Assembly: GCF_037392515.1 (NCBI RefSeq)
Contig: NC_090283.1
Span: forward strand, 28,288,249 to 28,352,248
Length of the DNA: 64,000 nucleotides
From: Haliotis asinina
Taxonomy: Eukaryota > Mollusca > Gastropoda > Lepetellida > Haliotidae
Reading direction: 5' to 3'
Shown: one piece after another, positions 22,020 through 33,700 of the stretch
Position numbering within the stretch: the stretch's first letter is position 1
How the letters are laid out: each line of letters opens with the position of its first letter
Notes under the pieces: generated by a model
Seen by the model: only the letters and a program-made list of their open reading frames with translations
Database searches by the model: none
Told to the model about the DNA's origin: nothing
Translations under genes and position numbers: made by a program

Positions 22020-22234
22020 CCGTGAAGATCCCTGTTCGAACTGATCTTCAGGAACCCATGCTTATCGCAAGGGCTCACCGGTGGTCAGTCCTGCTGACTT
22101 GGTGGACACATGTCATCGCACCCCAATGTAGTAGATCGATGCTCATGCCGTTTATCACTGGAACGTCTGCCTGGATTAATACAGATCGCCGCCATATGTA
22201 ATGCAGCGTAAGACTAAACTCAATCACTTACTTA
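22020..22234 (+). repeat. SINE type 1, plus sense
   Basis: Runs from ttatccgtgaagatccctg through aggaacccatgcttatcg, ggtggtcagtcctgctgac, gacacatgtcatcg and gatcgatgctcatgccg to gcagcgtaagactaaactca. Block order matches 58797. Confidence 0.9.
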
Positions 22235-22459
22235 AGTTGGTTTTGTCCGAAAACATACCTAGTTTCCCTTTTTGCCAGAGTGTGTATATCGGAGTGAATA
22301 CTGTATGAATGGTTATCATGTAAGTGAAGTATTTAACAAGCATTGGCGAGGTTATTACAATGTAGGAAAGTAATGATACTTTATGGATAAAACATCTTTA
22401 TTATACTATAAGGAGACGTTTCGGTATAGATCGATATATCATTGCCCTTCTCACCAATG

Positions 22460-22872
22460 CAAACGTCTCTGTCCTTCCCTGGCCTTCCAAATCGCCTGAT
22501 CTGAACCTGATTGAACCATCCCTGCGACGAACTTGAACGACGCGTCCGTAAACGTCACCATGGTTCTCATACATGTGCAGAACTTGTTAACACGTTGTTG
22601 GAAGAATGACAACGACTTGTGCTATCCCTTCCAGGGCGCTGTCAAGCAGTGATGGCTGCAAGGGGTGGTGTCATCAGATACTGACTGGACGTCCCTTGTG
22701 TCCACGCATGTGCAGTGTGTGAACTGAATAACGCTGACAACGACAATGATGCATATGACCATCCGCGTGTCGAATTTCTTTCATCTATGTTAAAACGTAA
22801 TTGACTTATGCACGCGTAAATACGCTTAATGCATTTCCTTATTGTTCGCCTCTGCGTTTCGAGGAGTTTATG
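22460..22872 (+). mobile_element. Tc1-like DNA transposon relic, C-terminal part plus terminal end
   Basis: Starts with VSVLPWPSKSPDLNLIE, which holds the DLN.IE signature around the last catalytic Glu of DD34E-type Tc1 transposases. After a frame change comes CDELERRVRKRHH, then CAELVNTLLEE, and a final QAVMAARGGVIRY with a stop near 22690. It is broken by at least one frameshift and one stop. A terminal-repeat-like gcctctgcgtttcgaggag lies near 22850-22870 and resembles the inverse of the end at 8058. The upstream two thirds are missing. Confidence 0.8.
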
Positions 22873-23404
22873 TTCATGGACTAAGCCCTAGACTTATCCA
22901 CACAGGACACTCCTCGTCCACCAAACACAAACCGGCGTCAGAGCCTGTGCGTGTGAACAATTATATATTCCCTTTACCTTTAATAATGGAATAACTGATT
23001 CAAGGATCTGTTCAGCAAATATACGTTTTAGGTGAATGCTTGAACAAAGGCTTCATTCAGTCATTAATTCAGGTAACAAAAGACAACCTGCTTATTTTTC
23101 CCATGCATATCAAGATATAAAGGTTATTTGACACAGGCAGTGTTGTTTGGTGGGTTTAATGATTATATCGATATTCCAGTTTGTCGATTGTGTTAGAACA
23201 TGAGATGATTCTATCCACATGTACACATGCTACAACCACGGTTTCCAGAATCGCAAGATGGCCCAGTATGTTGTAACGGTAGCTTATCACCACATGAAAT
23301 AATCCACACTACAGCCAACAATTTGGCATAAACGACTGCATGTCGAGAAAGTAAAGCCAACATCTGCACCCTGACTCTAGCATGTAATTACCATATAACA
23401 ACTA
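22873..23404. other. Intergenic, nothing identified
   Basis: No coding or repeat pattern recognised. Confidence 0.4.
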
Positions 23405-23563
23405 TAGCGAGTGGTTTTTCGCTGCTTGTAGCAATGTTCCAGCAATATCACGGCGGGGGACACCAGAAATGGGCTTCGCACCATATACCCACGTGGGGGG
23501 TGAACCCGGCCTAAGGCGTGATGGGTGAATGCTTTAACCACTAGGCTACCTCACCGTCCCTTC
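23405..23563 (-). repeat. SINE type 2
   Basis: Contains cagcaatatcacggcggggg, caccagaaatgggcttcgc, ggtgaacccggcctaagg and ctttaaccactaggctacct. The tRNA-like head is at the right, read on minus. Confidence 0.9.
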
Positions 23564-25994
23564 AAACCAACCATAAGTAAACTACACTCTAAAACTGCAT
23601 GATGATAAGCATATACTAAAAAAGTCGTTGGTCTGAAACTACAGATGTGACCATGTGAAGATATTTATATATATTCTGCGTGAGTCACCGGGTAATCCGG
23701 GGTGATCTTCCATGCAGACCTGTAACACTGTTTAATTGTTACTTGGGACCTACCCACTTAACCCGTCAGTTTATTCAGGGTAAACATGCTGCACCTAGGA
23801 GCTAGTGTTAACGTCTTAAAAGCGAACAGATCGGTTTTGATCCACTGAACGCCAAGCAGACAACCAGTCAGGTTGAACACAATGCAGGAAAATATTGCGA
23901 TGGGCTTGAAAATGTACATGTGAATTGATCCCGTAGTTCTAGACAACGTCTTCCATTGTTCAAACGGTTGATTCTGTTGTATGAGTTTATGGCCTCATGG
24001 CTGTCATGTAACGGGAGGATCTGACGACCATCTTCTTCAATCGATGTCTGAAGGTCTCGGTGACCCGTATGCAGCTCTCTGTGGGGAGTCAACTACCGCA
24101 GTTGGCTCAGCCTGGTTGCTGATACATTAAAAGCACATGAACAAAGAGAGTACTTATAGGACAGTTACACCTCTGTGTAATGAGATTACAAAGCGCACTT
24201 CACAACACTTTTCAACTGAGGAGACTCAGTTATCTTCCTAGCCAACCACCGTGGGGAATGCTGTGTGTAGTGAAGTACTTAAACAAAAGAGCTCGACAAT
24301 CCCTCCTCAACGGACTGAAGAGGAGGCCCTCTCTAGTTCCTTCAGCAATACTAATCGCACTGATATCTCATGTATCCGCGACACTATCTGTCTCGGATAT
24401 CACTTGACATTATGAATTGGTAATTCATCAATATTTTCAGCTAACTTCCGGAGTAGTAACTGATTGATTGCGGTTGTCGTGCGGCTCAATCGTAATTAGT
24501 CAAGGAAGCGGGCCTACGTGATGGTTACAGCAGATGTCCGCAGTCCATGAAGTCAATTGCAATAGCTGAGTGTGACCGTGTCCAAACTTGCCAGTTTACA
24601 GGATTTACCGTTGCGGGACACAATAAATTTTCTGATATATTGTAAATAAAGTTACCATAAGGGTGAAATAAAGCTCCAGAGCTTACATATTTACGATTTA
24701 ACTTCGGTTTCCTCTTACACATCTCGTACCGCGAATAGACTCTGCCCTTTATGTGTAACAAACATTGGCGGATCCACAGGGTTGGCTAGAGAGGGGTCAG
24801 GGGGTACCCCCTCACCCACACCCTTGAAAATGACTAAAAACCACAATGAACTTAATGTGTTGCATTGACGGAGCCAAGGGGGTTTCGGAGGTTCGAACCC
24901 CTTTAAAGTTCCTAGATCTAATTCCTAGTTCCTATGACTAATATCATCAGAATATATCTCGGTACGATGCGAGTGTATGTTATCAAACGTGACTATGGTT
25001 GATGGTCGTTCGATCATATATAACCCACGGAATGCCCGTTTATCAGCCATTGGCTATTCACGTACCGGTACACCCACGTCCCAGTCATCAATCTAATCAC
25101 CGTTATCGTCAAGGATGACGTTACCAGGCGCAGTCCAGAGCTGTGTCCGAATGTATGCACTCACCCACTATATATAAATAGATCGATACAAACACAAGGG
25201 AGGCATAACGCTCGGGTCATCACCAATGGCAAGTGATAACGGTTGGGAGGGAAAATCAACAGGCATGAGCTAATTCGAGGCTATCACCGTGGTATTTCGT
25301 ACGTCTTCTCAATAGCCCTATGATATGGACTCCGTCAGAAAACAGTTCTGCACATGTCGGAATAGTGTCTGTTTCCAGCACTGGTCTCGCTTTCCATTTA
25401 CTTAGAAAATGGAGTCGATGAAGAAATGTCATATCTTCCGCCCCAACAGATGCCGCCATTAATACTGTATATTGCAGCGCTGTGGTCGAAGGGTTTTGTG
25501 GCATTGGAATTATTCAGGTATGGCCTATAGCTACAGAATAATTAGGGGCAGCTTACATGCAGGAACAAGAACAAAGATAGGACAGATCGATAGGCCTGCC
25601 TGTTTGTGGTTGGGGCTGTGCTACAACTAATGATTGAAACATAACATCCACTGTTATTGATTGTGTTTGTGACTCCAGTGTCGGTCAACAGGTCAGTAGT
25701 GGTCTGCTTGGACATGATCGTGACAACAGTTCCAGCCGTTCGTTAAACATTTACAAGCACACCGACATCTGGTGTCTTGAGGAGACACACGAGACACACG
25801 TACAAACGCCCTCTTGTGACCAGGGCAGTGAGGTCTACTTCATGCAAGGTTCCAACGTAATCCTGTCTGAGCTTGTTCATACTGAATACTTTATATCGTC
25901 TGTCCACCACAACTGCTGCACATAAAACTGAATTACGCATGGCCTTTGCCAATGTAGCTCCTTATATGCTAATCGACCCTCGCATCTGAGCATC
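23564..25994. other. Intergenic, no gene supported
   Basis: Several minus-strand frames (23758-23946, 23868-24092, 24525-24761, 25256-25504) have fairly protein-like residue mixes but no consistent splice sites, start context or family. At 24765-24910 a GC-rich block ggggtcagggggtaccccct is flanked by palindromic sequence and a B-box-like ggttcgaacccc, perhaps an old SINE. Confidence 0.35.
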
Positions 25995-26142
25995 CAGGGT
26001 GATGAGGCGGCCTTGTGGTCAAGTCTGTCCCCAGGTTCGATTCCCCACACAGCACAAAGTGAAGCCAATGTCTGGTGTCTCCTGCCGTGATAGTGGTGGA
26101 ATATTGCCAAAGGCGGCGTAAAACTAAACTCATTCACTCTGA
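25995..26142 (+). repeat. SINE type 2, plus sense
   Basis: Contains gatgaggcggccttgtggtc as a decayed A-box head, then ccaggttcgattccccacac (B box), gtctggtgtctcctgccgtg and ggcggcgtaaaactaaactc. Confidence 0.9.
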
Positions 26143-26514
26143 GCAGTGAATTTCATAGAGGTAACCAAAGTCTGAGTCCCGCTTCAGTAAGCTATACACG
26201 TGTTTCGCGACTACCGTAACGGTATCCCACACCCCTACGACAGCAATATTATCTATGGCCGTGTAATTACCCTTCGGCGGTACAGTGCAGGATTGACCAA
26301 TATAGCCTCCTACACAGGTACATTAGAATGGGAATCTGATGACTGATCTGTTTAGAACGATCATGACTTCTACAACCTCTAAGCCAGATCAACTCAATCT
26401 GAAGTGATAGCATTACAGACAGCTTCAGACGAACCTGAGACTCTCTTCATTTTCAGACCTAGACTCGCCATATATTCTAGGTTGCATGGTCTTTTGGGGG
26501 ATATGTTTGGTTTA

Positions 26515-26642
26515 GTGAGTGAGTGAGGATGGTTTTACGCTAGTTTTAGTACTATTCCAGCAATATGACGACGGGGGAGACCAGAAATGGTCTGTCACAC
26601 ATTGTACCCATGTGGGGCATCGAACCGACAAGTGGACGCCAT
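26515..26642 (-). repeat. SINE type 2, truncated
   Basis: gtgagtgagtgaggatggtt, attccagcaatatgacgacg, ccagaaatggtctg and cccatgtggggcatcgaacc are present. The tRNA-like head is cut off shortly after the B box. Confidence 0.85.
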
Positions 26643-28463
26643 AATCATAACCCGTTTTGTTCATGGTCTGTATGGCAGTCTAGAGTGGTTGCAGTGGTTT
26701 ACTTCTGCACAATGCACAAAGGATGGTGGCTAATTCGGGCAACAAGTGATGTACTCACCAGCAGATATGAACCCTGGAAGCTTTGTTATATAATTAATCC
26801 GGAACGTGCCTCCAAGGGGAATAACTCGACACTTTCAGTAAAAGCTATTATCCCCAAAACATCTCCGACAATGGTTATCTTCCCCCTTAACGCGTTTTGT
26901 ATTCAAAATCATTTAGTCAGTCAAAATCTGATATGAACACCGAACTCATATCACCGCACAGTTATAGCCTACAGTACAAATATAATCTCGTCATGACAAT
27001 TACTTAATTTACAATATAACTTGTTCTTGTTTTCAGGAACATGTTTCAGGAAGATGGATGAGCACGACAACATGTTTTCTTTTGTTTTAATTACACATTT
27101 GTACAATCATCGTTCAAGGTATACAGTAGTGTCAAGGATCCCAGTTATCAGGCTAATGACTTATATATGCCGGACTAAATTTACTAAAAACAAGCAAGCC
27201 CACCTGATATATATAGACTAGGTCATCGTTTAGCCGTCTGTTGACATAGATGAGTGTCACTGTTTTCAGTTTAATGATTCAGTAAGTCTATTAAGGGGTA
27301 GCCAGACATATGCTACTGAACTATGCCACAATAGTCTCTGTGCATGTACTTTCAACCCCGTCCGTACCTCAAACAATCACAGATTCTCTGCTACCTCATT
27401 AAATACCACATAGCATTCAGTCAATAGCAAACACTAGTTCTGATGTGTACAAATCAAGATGAAATTATGTCACCGAATGGAAACATCACAATTATTATAA
27501 TAGCTTAACAGCTATATAGAATTATGATAGAACAATTATCATCCAATTATTGACAAGTGACTTGCTTCCTGTCGCTATTTTGATGCCCACTTCCGGTGGC
27601 TGACCCTACTCAGAGCAGACGACACATACATGAACGTGTTTCATCCATAATTCATCCCCTTTGTTAATCCCCTTCATTATCTCGCTGTTCCCCCTGCATA
27701 CTTCTCCTGTACAATTACGGAAGTGTGATTGTGTGATGCACCACAGAGCAATGTTGGTATTGCCTCCACATTATAGCGTCCATATGTTGGATGAAGGTTT
27801 GAATACTAGGACACGGAACAGCAACACTGTCGGGTATTACTTAAGACTAGAACGCATGTAGAATGTCTATAACATCAATAATATACCTCAGCTCGAACAA
27901 ATGATTTAATACAGATAGTCTTCGCTCTCTTATTCATTGGGACTCGAACTCACATACGCGGATGCTGTGAGCAGTCGTCTTTCGTTGTTGGGCCGTCAAG
28001 TGGTGTGTCACAAGAGTGTTCTCTGGTTTTGATGATCGTTTCCTGATTATTTATTGGTTGTCAGCAGACATTACCAATGCTGAAGTCTTCAGATGTGAAT
28101 GTATATAGACGTACCGTTCACATTAGAGAGACGCACCTTTTGACACAGAGGAATCTAGATTGGTGTAAGTTACCCATTTCACACGTCTTGTGATTGGCCA
28201 GCATTTCAGCTGATGATGAGGATGGTGAAGTATCAACTACACACGACCAGTAGATTTTTTTACCATGTCAAAGATTAATCAAGAAAAATGTGTAAAAGTG
28301 AAAGCGATATCACTGGAGTCGAGGTGGGTTTTTGTGTGATCAGAGGCGGTACTCATTTAGAGATATCAATGTGTAAATGAAAAGACTATGTCATAAAACC
28401 GGCACTTCAATATTCGCATACACACTGTTGATGTCCCATATATTTCTTAGATGGTCTCAGAGA
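26643..28463. other. Intergenic, nothing firm
   Basis: A tRNA-like tail (gggactcgaactcacatacg, near 27940-27960, minus sense) may be a remnant of another SINE. No gene was recognised. Confidence 0.35.
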
Positions 28464-28560
28464 TTACCTTCGATTCCCTGTAGGGGCCGATTTCTGGTGT
28501 CAGCCGTTATACTGTGGGAATATTGTTAAAAGCGGCGTAAAACCAAACTCAGTCACTCAA
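28464..28560 (+). repeat. SINE type 2, head missing
   Basis: cttcgattccctgtaggg, tttctggtgtcagccg, tgggaatattgttaaaagcg and gcgtaaaaccaaactcagtc match the right half of the type 2 family. Confidence 0.85.
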
Positions 28561-29795
28561 ACATTGATTTTTAAGTCGAATGCAAAACAATTTAATTGTT
28601 ATAAACGGTTCAGAATTTGACTGATTAATATAAATTAGTTTTGAGTCATTTTAAATCATATTTTGCTATAGTCTGTCCTGTAGCAGACTGAAAAGTCACT
28701 CTGTACTAATAGGTTTTTGCACATCAGACCATCGCAGCCACATTTACGTCTGTCATCTGTCGAGTCTGGTGATCATGTGTCGAGTCTGGTGACCATGTGT
28801 GGATCCGCATATATATGTTTGTGTTTGTGTATGTGTGTTTACACAGGAAGGGATTATTACTTTATGTGGAGGAATCAATGCGTCCACGATAATCCGTGCG
28901 TAATCATTACGTTGTTAAGGACGAATCGATTTACATGTCCTCAAGATGCATACAAATCAATCAAATATGAAAGCTTCTTGTGGGATCTTTTGTGGCTTTC
29001 TTATGTCCAAATGTCGTCATGGCGGTTGGCTGTGGTAGCAATGGTCCCTCCTTTCACAGAACGGCATTGCTGACACATCAAACGTCATCCGTGAATCTTA
29101 TCTTCGTGGTCAGACACAGCACAGCATCATTAACGTGAAACCCATGCATATTTCAGACTTTAGTTGTCGTTATCTTTTGTCTGTCGTCAGGCATCGTCAA
29201 ATCCACTCACATGACCTGCAAACTACGGATTAGTACCTCCATTACGGTGTCTTAGTGCACGTGCTACAGCCGATCGATCTGCACGTCCGTCACGCTATTT
29301 GACGTCAAGTGTGCGCTCCGTGTATCACGGCACTTGGAATCCATTGCCGAGCAGGAACAACAATCAATATGTATGTCTAGGATGACCCAGAAAGAGTATA
29401 GTTTCATCTAACAATAGCATTCTTATCGTGTAAAACCGACGATTTGCGTCTTGTCTTTCTCTTCTGCTGAAACAAGTCATGATTGTTCGTACGTCTTGGC
29501 TGTGTAAGGTTGTGCAACACAAGAGCATGCCTGACTGTGGCATGTCCTTCACTGGTCATTCTGGACTGCCATTGAGGTACTGGCCTGGGGAGAAACGTCA
29601 TGACATCAGCATACACTGCCAATAATACGTTTTGGACATGTAATAAAGTGCGCATATTTGTCAGGAGACCAGTGTCAAACAGCTACTTATATTCTCACGT
29701 GAAGTAGTCCAGTTGTGACGTACTTGGAGAATTGAGTAATTGATAATGAACAACCACATTATAACTTAAAAAAAACACACAAAGAAAGTGATACT
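28561..29795. other. Intergenic, nothing firm
   Basis: A 21-base unit (gtcgagtctggtga plus ccatgtgt) occurs twice at about 28757-28800. A minus-strand frame at 29404-29655 follows an acceptor-like tttctccccag and is rich in basic residues, but no family or further exon was found. Confidence 0.3.
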
Positions 29796-30080
29796 TGTCT
29801 TGACGGTATGGGTTTTGGCTGTGTTTGAACTGTGCAAGTTGTGATTGTGTCTTAAGTGTATGTTTTGTGACTGTTGTGTCCTGTTTGTGTCTTGACTCTG
29901 CGCGTGTGTTGCGGCTGTGTCTTGACAGTATTGTTCTGGCTGTGTCTTCACGGCATGTGTTCTGGTTGTGTTTTGACAGTATGTGTTGTGACTGTCTTTT
30001 TGACGGTGTATTTTTGACTGTCATGACTGTAGGTGTCGTGTATGTGTCTTGCCAGTATGTGTTGTGACTGTGTCTTCATT
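29796..30080. repeat. Degenerate ~30 bp tandem repeat
   Basis: Blocks of the type tgtgtcttgacagtatgtgt plus tctggctg recur about nine times. A related short cluster (tgactgcctgtattc) lies at about 31710-31770. The frames at 29695-30067 are products of this array. Confidence 0.85.
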
Positions 30081-30788
30081 GTATGGTGGCAGCGAAAATT
30101 ACGAGATTTCCAATTCTAACACTATTTGACTTTCATTCGCTGGATTATTTTAGATGTACACCACGCTCATTGTTAGGCCACATCATGATAATTTTGGGAT
30201 GTGCCAGATTTTTTTTCTTTTTTGCCCAGTTTCCGAAAAACCCAAGATGGCGTCCAAGATTACAGCCTAAAATCAAAGACTTCCAGTTCTAACACTATTT
30301 GATTCAAGCTCAAGCCACATTAACATACAGTGCACTGCATAGTTCCTGCAGTAACTGGTGAAAGTTAGTGTGACTGGAACATCATCAAGTCAAGGGCGAC
30401 ATCATCAAAACTAAAGAAGAATCTTGGATTAAACACTGCATTGGCCTTCTTGCTAAAGAACATTTGACAAAAGGATGACTTTATAGCCTGGTGCCTTTCA
30501 TGCTTCTCGTCAATCCCACGAACAGGCTACAGTAGGAATAAGGTGTCTCCTTACTTTCGTTAAGGACAAAACAGCACGGTTAGGCATGGTATGTCAGTCA
30601 TCAGGACAACGAAAGAGCATTGCAAACCAAAAACAACCCCCAACCATGGCTGTTAACTAACCACTCTGCGCTACCGAAATATGTTCAGTGGAGATAGCCT
30701 TCTGCGCATAGTGAAGATCGTGTACACACAATCATACCTGAAGGTCTCATTCACACTGAAATAACCTGATGGAAACTGTCCTCACTGA
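30081..30788. other. Probable upstream part of the same relic and a short duplicated motif
   Basis: The motif ttctaacactatttga occurs at about 30113 and 30285 in similar contexts, each near a phrase like agatggcgtccaag or cagcgaaaattacgag. Possible remains of the coding relic lie between but cannot be read. Confidence 0.3.
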
Positions 30789-31227
30789 AATGAACAATCA
30801 TTTGAAGACTGGAAAAAAGGGATGTCGGAAAAGAGTCCAACATTCAAATATTGGGATTTGGTTCCTCATCATGAGACAATAATACCGATCTTCGTGAGGT
30901 CCTATCACGACAGAAACATCTGTGTGGGTACATCCAGGTAAAGGTAAACTTGTCCATCGGTCATTTGACCTTGATCACACCTACTATGCACGCTAGATGT
31001 CAGCACAGGTATATAAAGTGCGTCCTGTTGACAGAAGAGAGTCCCTTCACAGAGGAAATAAGACATCAAACACATTTCTGCCATGCTTTTGCAAAATAAG
31101 CAAGAACGGCACAGCGTCTAGTGTGGGTGACACTGCGAGAAGCTCCACAAAGTTGTCGAGAATCAAATGTGGCTGCAAGTGTCAATCTCTTTGCTCAAAG
31201 AAGTACATTTGCAAATCAGGTGGCTGA
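30789..31227 (+). pseudogene. Internally deleted relic of a multi-copy invertebrate gene family
   Basis: From 30789 one frame reads NEQSFEDWKKGMSEKSPTFK, then YWDLVPHHETIIPIFVRSY, and stops. A second frame (30997-31227) has SLHRGNKTSNTF and ends in a cysteine-rich tail, IKCGCKCQSLCSKKYICKSGG, before TGA. I know the W...SPTF.YWD..L..E..I..FVRS text and the later KTSNTFS / CxCxK tail from a large, unnamed, high-copy protein family in molluscs and cnidarians. There they are separated by several hundred residues. Here the middle is missing and the frame is broken, so it is a dead copy. No function is assigned to the family. Confidence 0.5.
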
Positions 31228-32045
31228 TCAAAACAAGAAATGTTTCATCAGTTGAAGATTAAATATATGTTTTACTACCAAACATAAATCTCCGAATTTA
31301 AATTTCTCGGAAGCATAAGAAATGGCCCTTTGAACGGCGAATATATCTCACACATCGCAACAAATGAAGATATTTGTACAGTCGGCGACCATTCATGGTA
31401 TTCTTCAGTACCATTTGAGGAAAAAATATGTTTTGTCATGATGTTCTCTCTCAGTGTGCAAGGCTTTCTGCTGTAATGCAGCGGGGAGAAGTCAAATAGC
31501 GCTTGAATTTTGGCGGCCATCTTGAACTCAATCTTGAATTTTTTGGAAAGTGGGTCTAAAATTTGGACACATCCTCAAAAATATGTTTTATCATAACATT
31601 CCCCTGCACTTTGCAAAGTTTAATGCTTTAGTTCCACAAATATCCATTTTCACTTTTTGTCACTGCACTAATGTGTTGTAACTATATCTGTGTTATCTTC
31701 GCTGTATGCGTCTTGGTTGTATTCTGACTGCCTGTATTCTGACTGCCTGTATGCCAGTTGCATCCTGACTGACTGAGTTCTGGCTACATGGCCATGTTTG
31801 ATATCTACATGTGTATGGGAGACTATTTATAATATCTAACACATTCAGTCAAGTGGTCAGGATATATGAGTTGCACTCCTTGTTTTGTAGCACCTGAATG
31901 TCCTCATTGTTTCCACATCACCATTCCCTACGACCTTGATCGGAGACCGTACATCGAAAGGAACTTTACATTGATGAATTTTCCGGAGTCTTTTTCATCT
32001 GTGCTCCTCGTTTGTCAATAGGTGCTCCACACAAAAACTGGATTT
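31228..32045. other. Intergenic, nothing firm
   Basis: An 81-codon minus frame (31275-31520) begins in a ggcggccat-type block similar to one at about 30245. It is regarded as part of a dispersed repeat, not a gene. Confidence 0.3.
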
Positions 32046-32097
32046 GTCGTGTCGTGACGTGACGTGACGTGACGTGACGTGACGTGACGTGACGTGA
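32046..32097. repeat. (CGTGA)n pentanucleotide microsatellite
   Basis: About nine uninterrupted copies of cgtga. Each junction gives tgacgtga, a CRE-like word, so the array is also a run of potential bZIP sites. Confidence 0.97.
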
Positions 32098-32499
32098 TAC
32101 ATGAACATTCAATGCTGGGCCATGAGCGATTTCAGGTGCGTTATTGAGTAAGATCGAAGAATACCATTCGAAATGACAGATATATTTCAAGGTCATCTAT
32201 TTTTATTATGCACGTTGTATTGGAAACGCCATCAATCCATGAGAGTTTGCAGATGGTCGTATTTTTCAAGTGGAATAAGTTTAAATTGTTAACGATCGAC
32301 ATGTACTGTTGCAGGCACCCTGGTCGTATTTCAGGTTGGTAGAGTGGACGTTGGAGCATTCACGCCAGATTACAGACGCTCGTCAGTGGGAAGTAGATGC
32401 ATCATTTAGACCCCACTGCTATGCATAGATTTCCCTCCGTCTGCTTCTGCACGTTAATAATTCAATCAAGATCTCGTTATCGGTAAACCAAAATATAAT

Positions 32500-32760
32500 A
32501 TGTTTTGAGTGACTTAATTGCTCCCTTTATAGGAATTGATTGGCTAGGAGCTTGTTGGAACTCACAGAGATGGAGTTTGAAGCTTGATCGTGATGGAGAT
32601 AGATCCCCGTCGACGATGTTGATCTCTGGTAGATAGTCGGTGACCCAGAAGCTCGGTACGTCATGCAGGTAGACGAGTGGCTCGAGGCACTAGAATATCG
32701 ATCTGTTTCAAGGCAGACGTAACTGCTGCTCTACTCAGAGATGCCGTCTCACTCTGCTAG
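32500..32760 (-). other. Unassigned coding-like stretch
   Basis: A GC-richer patch in AT-rich surroundings whose minus strand gives protein-like text in more than one frame. It is interrupted and unrecognised. It may be a fragment of an old mobile element or gene. I draw no function from it. Confidence 0.25.
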
Positions 32761-32806
32761 AGATATCGATCAGTGACGTGTGACGTGACTCATATCTGTC
32801 TGAATT

Positions 32807-32923
32807 ACATTTCTGGATAATGTTGTCAAAGAGACGTAATGTTTGTTGCACGTGGACGATGTCTGACATTTCTGGATAATGTTGTCAAAGAGACGTGACG
32901 TATGTTGCACGTGAACGATGTCA
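32807..32923. repeat. 59 bp direct tandem duplication
   Basis: acatttctggataatgttgt starts at 32807 and again at 32866. The two 59-base units differ at a handful of positions. Confidence 0.95.
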
Positions 32924-33046
32924 TGAACATGTCTACTGCAGACAATGAAGCTAGACAAACTGTCTGACATATGTCTAATGTAACCAACCACTTTTGGGAG
33001 TGATGGTCAGCAACTGAAATGATGTTGCCCAACTGACGATGTTGAC

Positions 33047-33295
33047 CATTCTGCCTCCAACAGCAGCGGTAGCAGCATTCCTGCAGACGAAGACGTGCCT
33101 CTACATCTGACAGAGGAGTATGTCCATTTGGAGCTGTTGGTTGTGATTTCCACACCAGATTCGCAACGCGACATGAGACTTAATGTAAAGCCGTGTTTTA
33201 ATGAAAGCGGCGTGTTACTACTTCTGATGAAATCAGATAACCCTTGTCTGCTACTCACAAAGACAGTTGCTGAGACTTCACAAAAACTGATTTAA
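33047..33295 (+). CDS. Possible terminal coding exon, family unknown
   Basis: An acceptor-like ccattctgcctccaacag precedes the open stretch. The frame then runs about 80 codons to TAA at 33293-33295: serine-rich start, PLHLTEEYVHLELLVVI, then VKPCFNESGVLLLLMK and NPCLLLTKTVAETSQKLI. Residue mix and codon use are gene-like, and the segment is GC-richer than its surroundings. An 83-codon minus frame (33007-33258) over the same bases is taken as the shadow. No AATAAA follows closely and no upstream exon was found, so it may be a pseudogene fragment. Confidence 0.3.
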   Translation, partial: HSASNSSGSSIPADEDVPLHLTEEYVHLELLVVISTPDSQRDMRLNVKPCFNESGVLLLLMKSDNPCLLLTKTVAETSQKLI

Positions 33296-33504
33296 ATACC
33301 ACCACAGCCGTTTCTCTCGTCCCTTTAAAATCCCTGTAGCTATAGAATGGTTATTGACTGTTACGGGGTTTTTCACTTTTCTTCTCCACTAATTCATAAG
33401 TTTTTACCTCTTTAAAGAGAGCTTCCAATTGTTTTGCTTTAGGATAATTGAACTGATTGGTCCATCGTCCTGGATCTGGTACAGCCTCTTCTACCGAGTA
33501 AGTG

Positions 33505-33700
33505 CACTTTTACATATTTTGCTACAGACCCTATATATCCAAGAAAGCCCACGCAAGTCTATAAAATGTGGTAAGTCTAGATTTCCACATTTTCTTAACA
33601 TGAAGAGAGTCTCAGGGTTCCTTTTCATTATATTTTACCCTGGGCTTTTTTGTCTGCAAAATATCATTTCAGAGACTAGTTGGTGGCCTCAAATAAGTGT
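33505..33700 (+). repeat. Dispersed repeat family Y, copy 1
   Basis: Contains agaccctatatatccaagaa, agcccacgcaagtctataaa, atgtggtaagtctagatttc and gtctcagggttccttttcat, in the same order as copies at 48372-48500 (inverted) and 50770-50950. The open frame at 33429-33776 (115 codons) is mostly this repeat. Confidence 0.8.

Noticed and set aside
32500-32760. Reading the coding-like patch as a named gene or retroelement
   Set aside because: No family motif could be recognised, so it is left unassigned.
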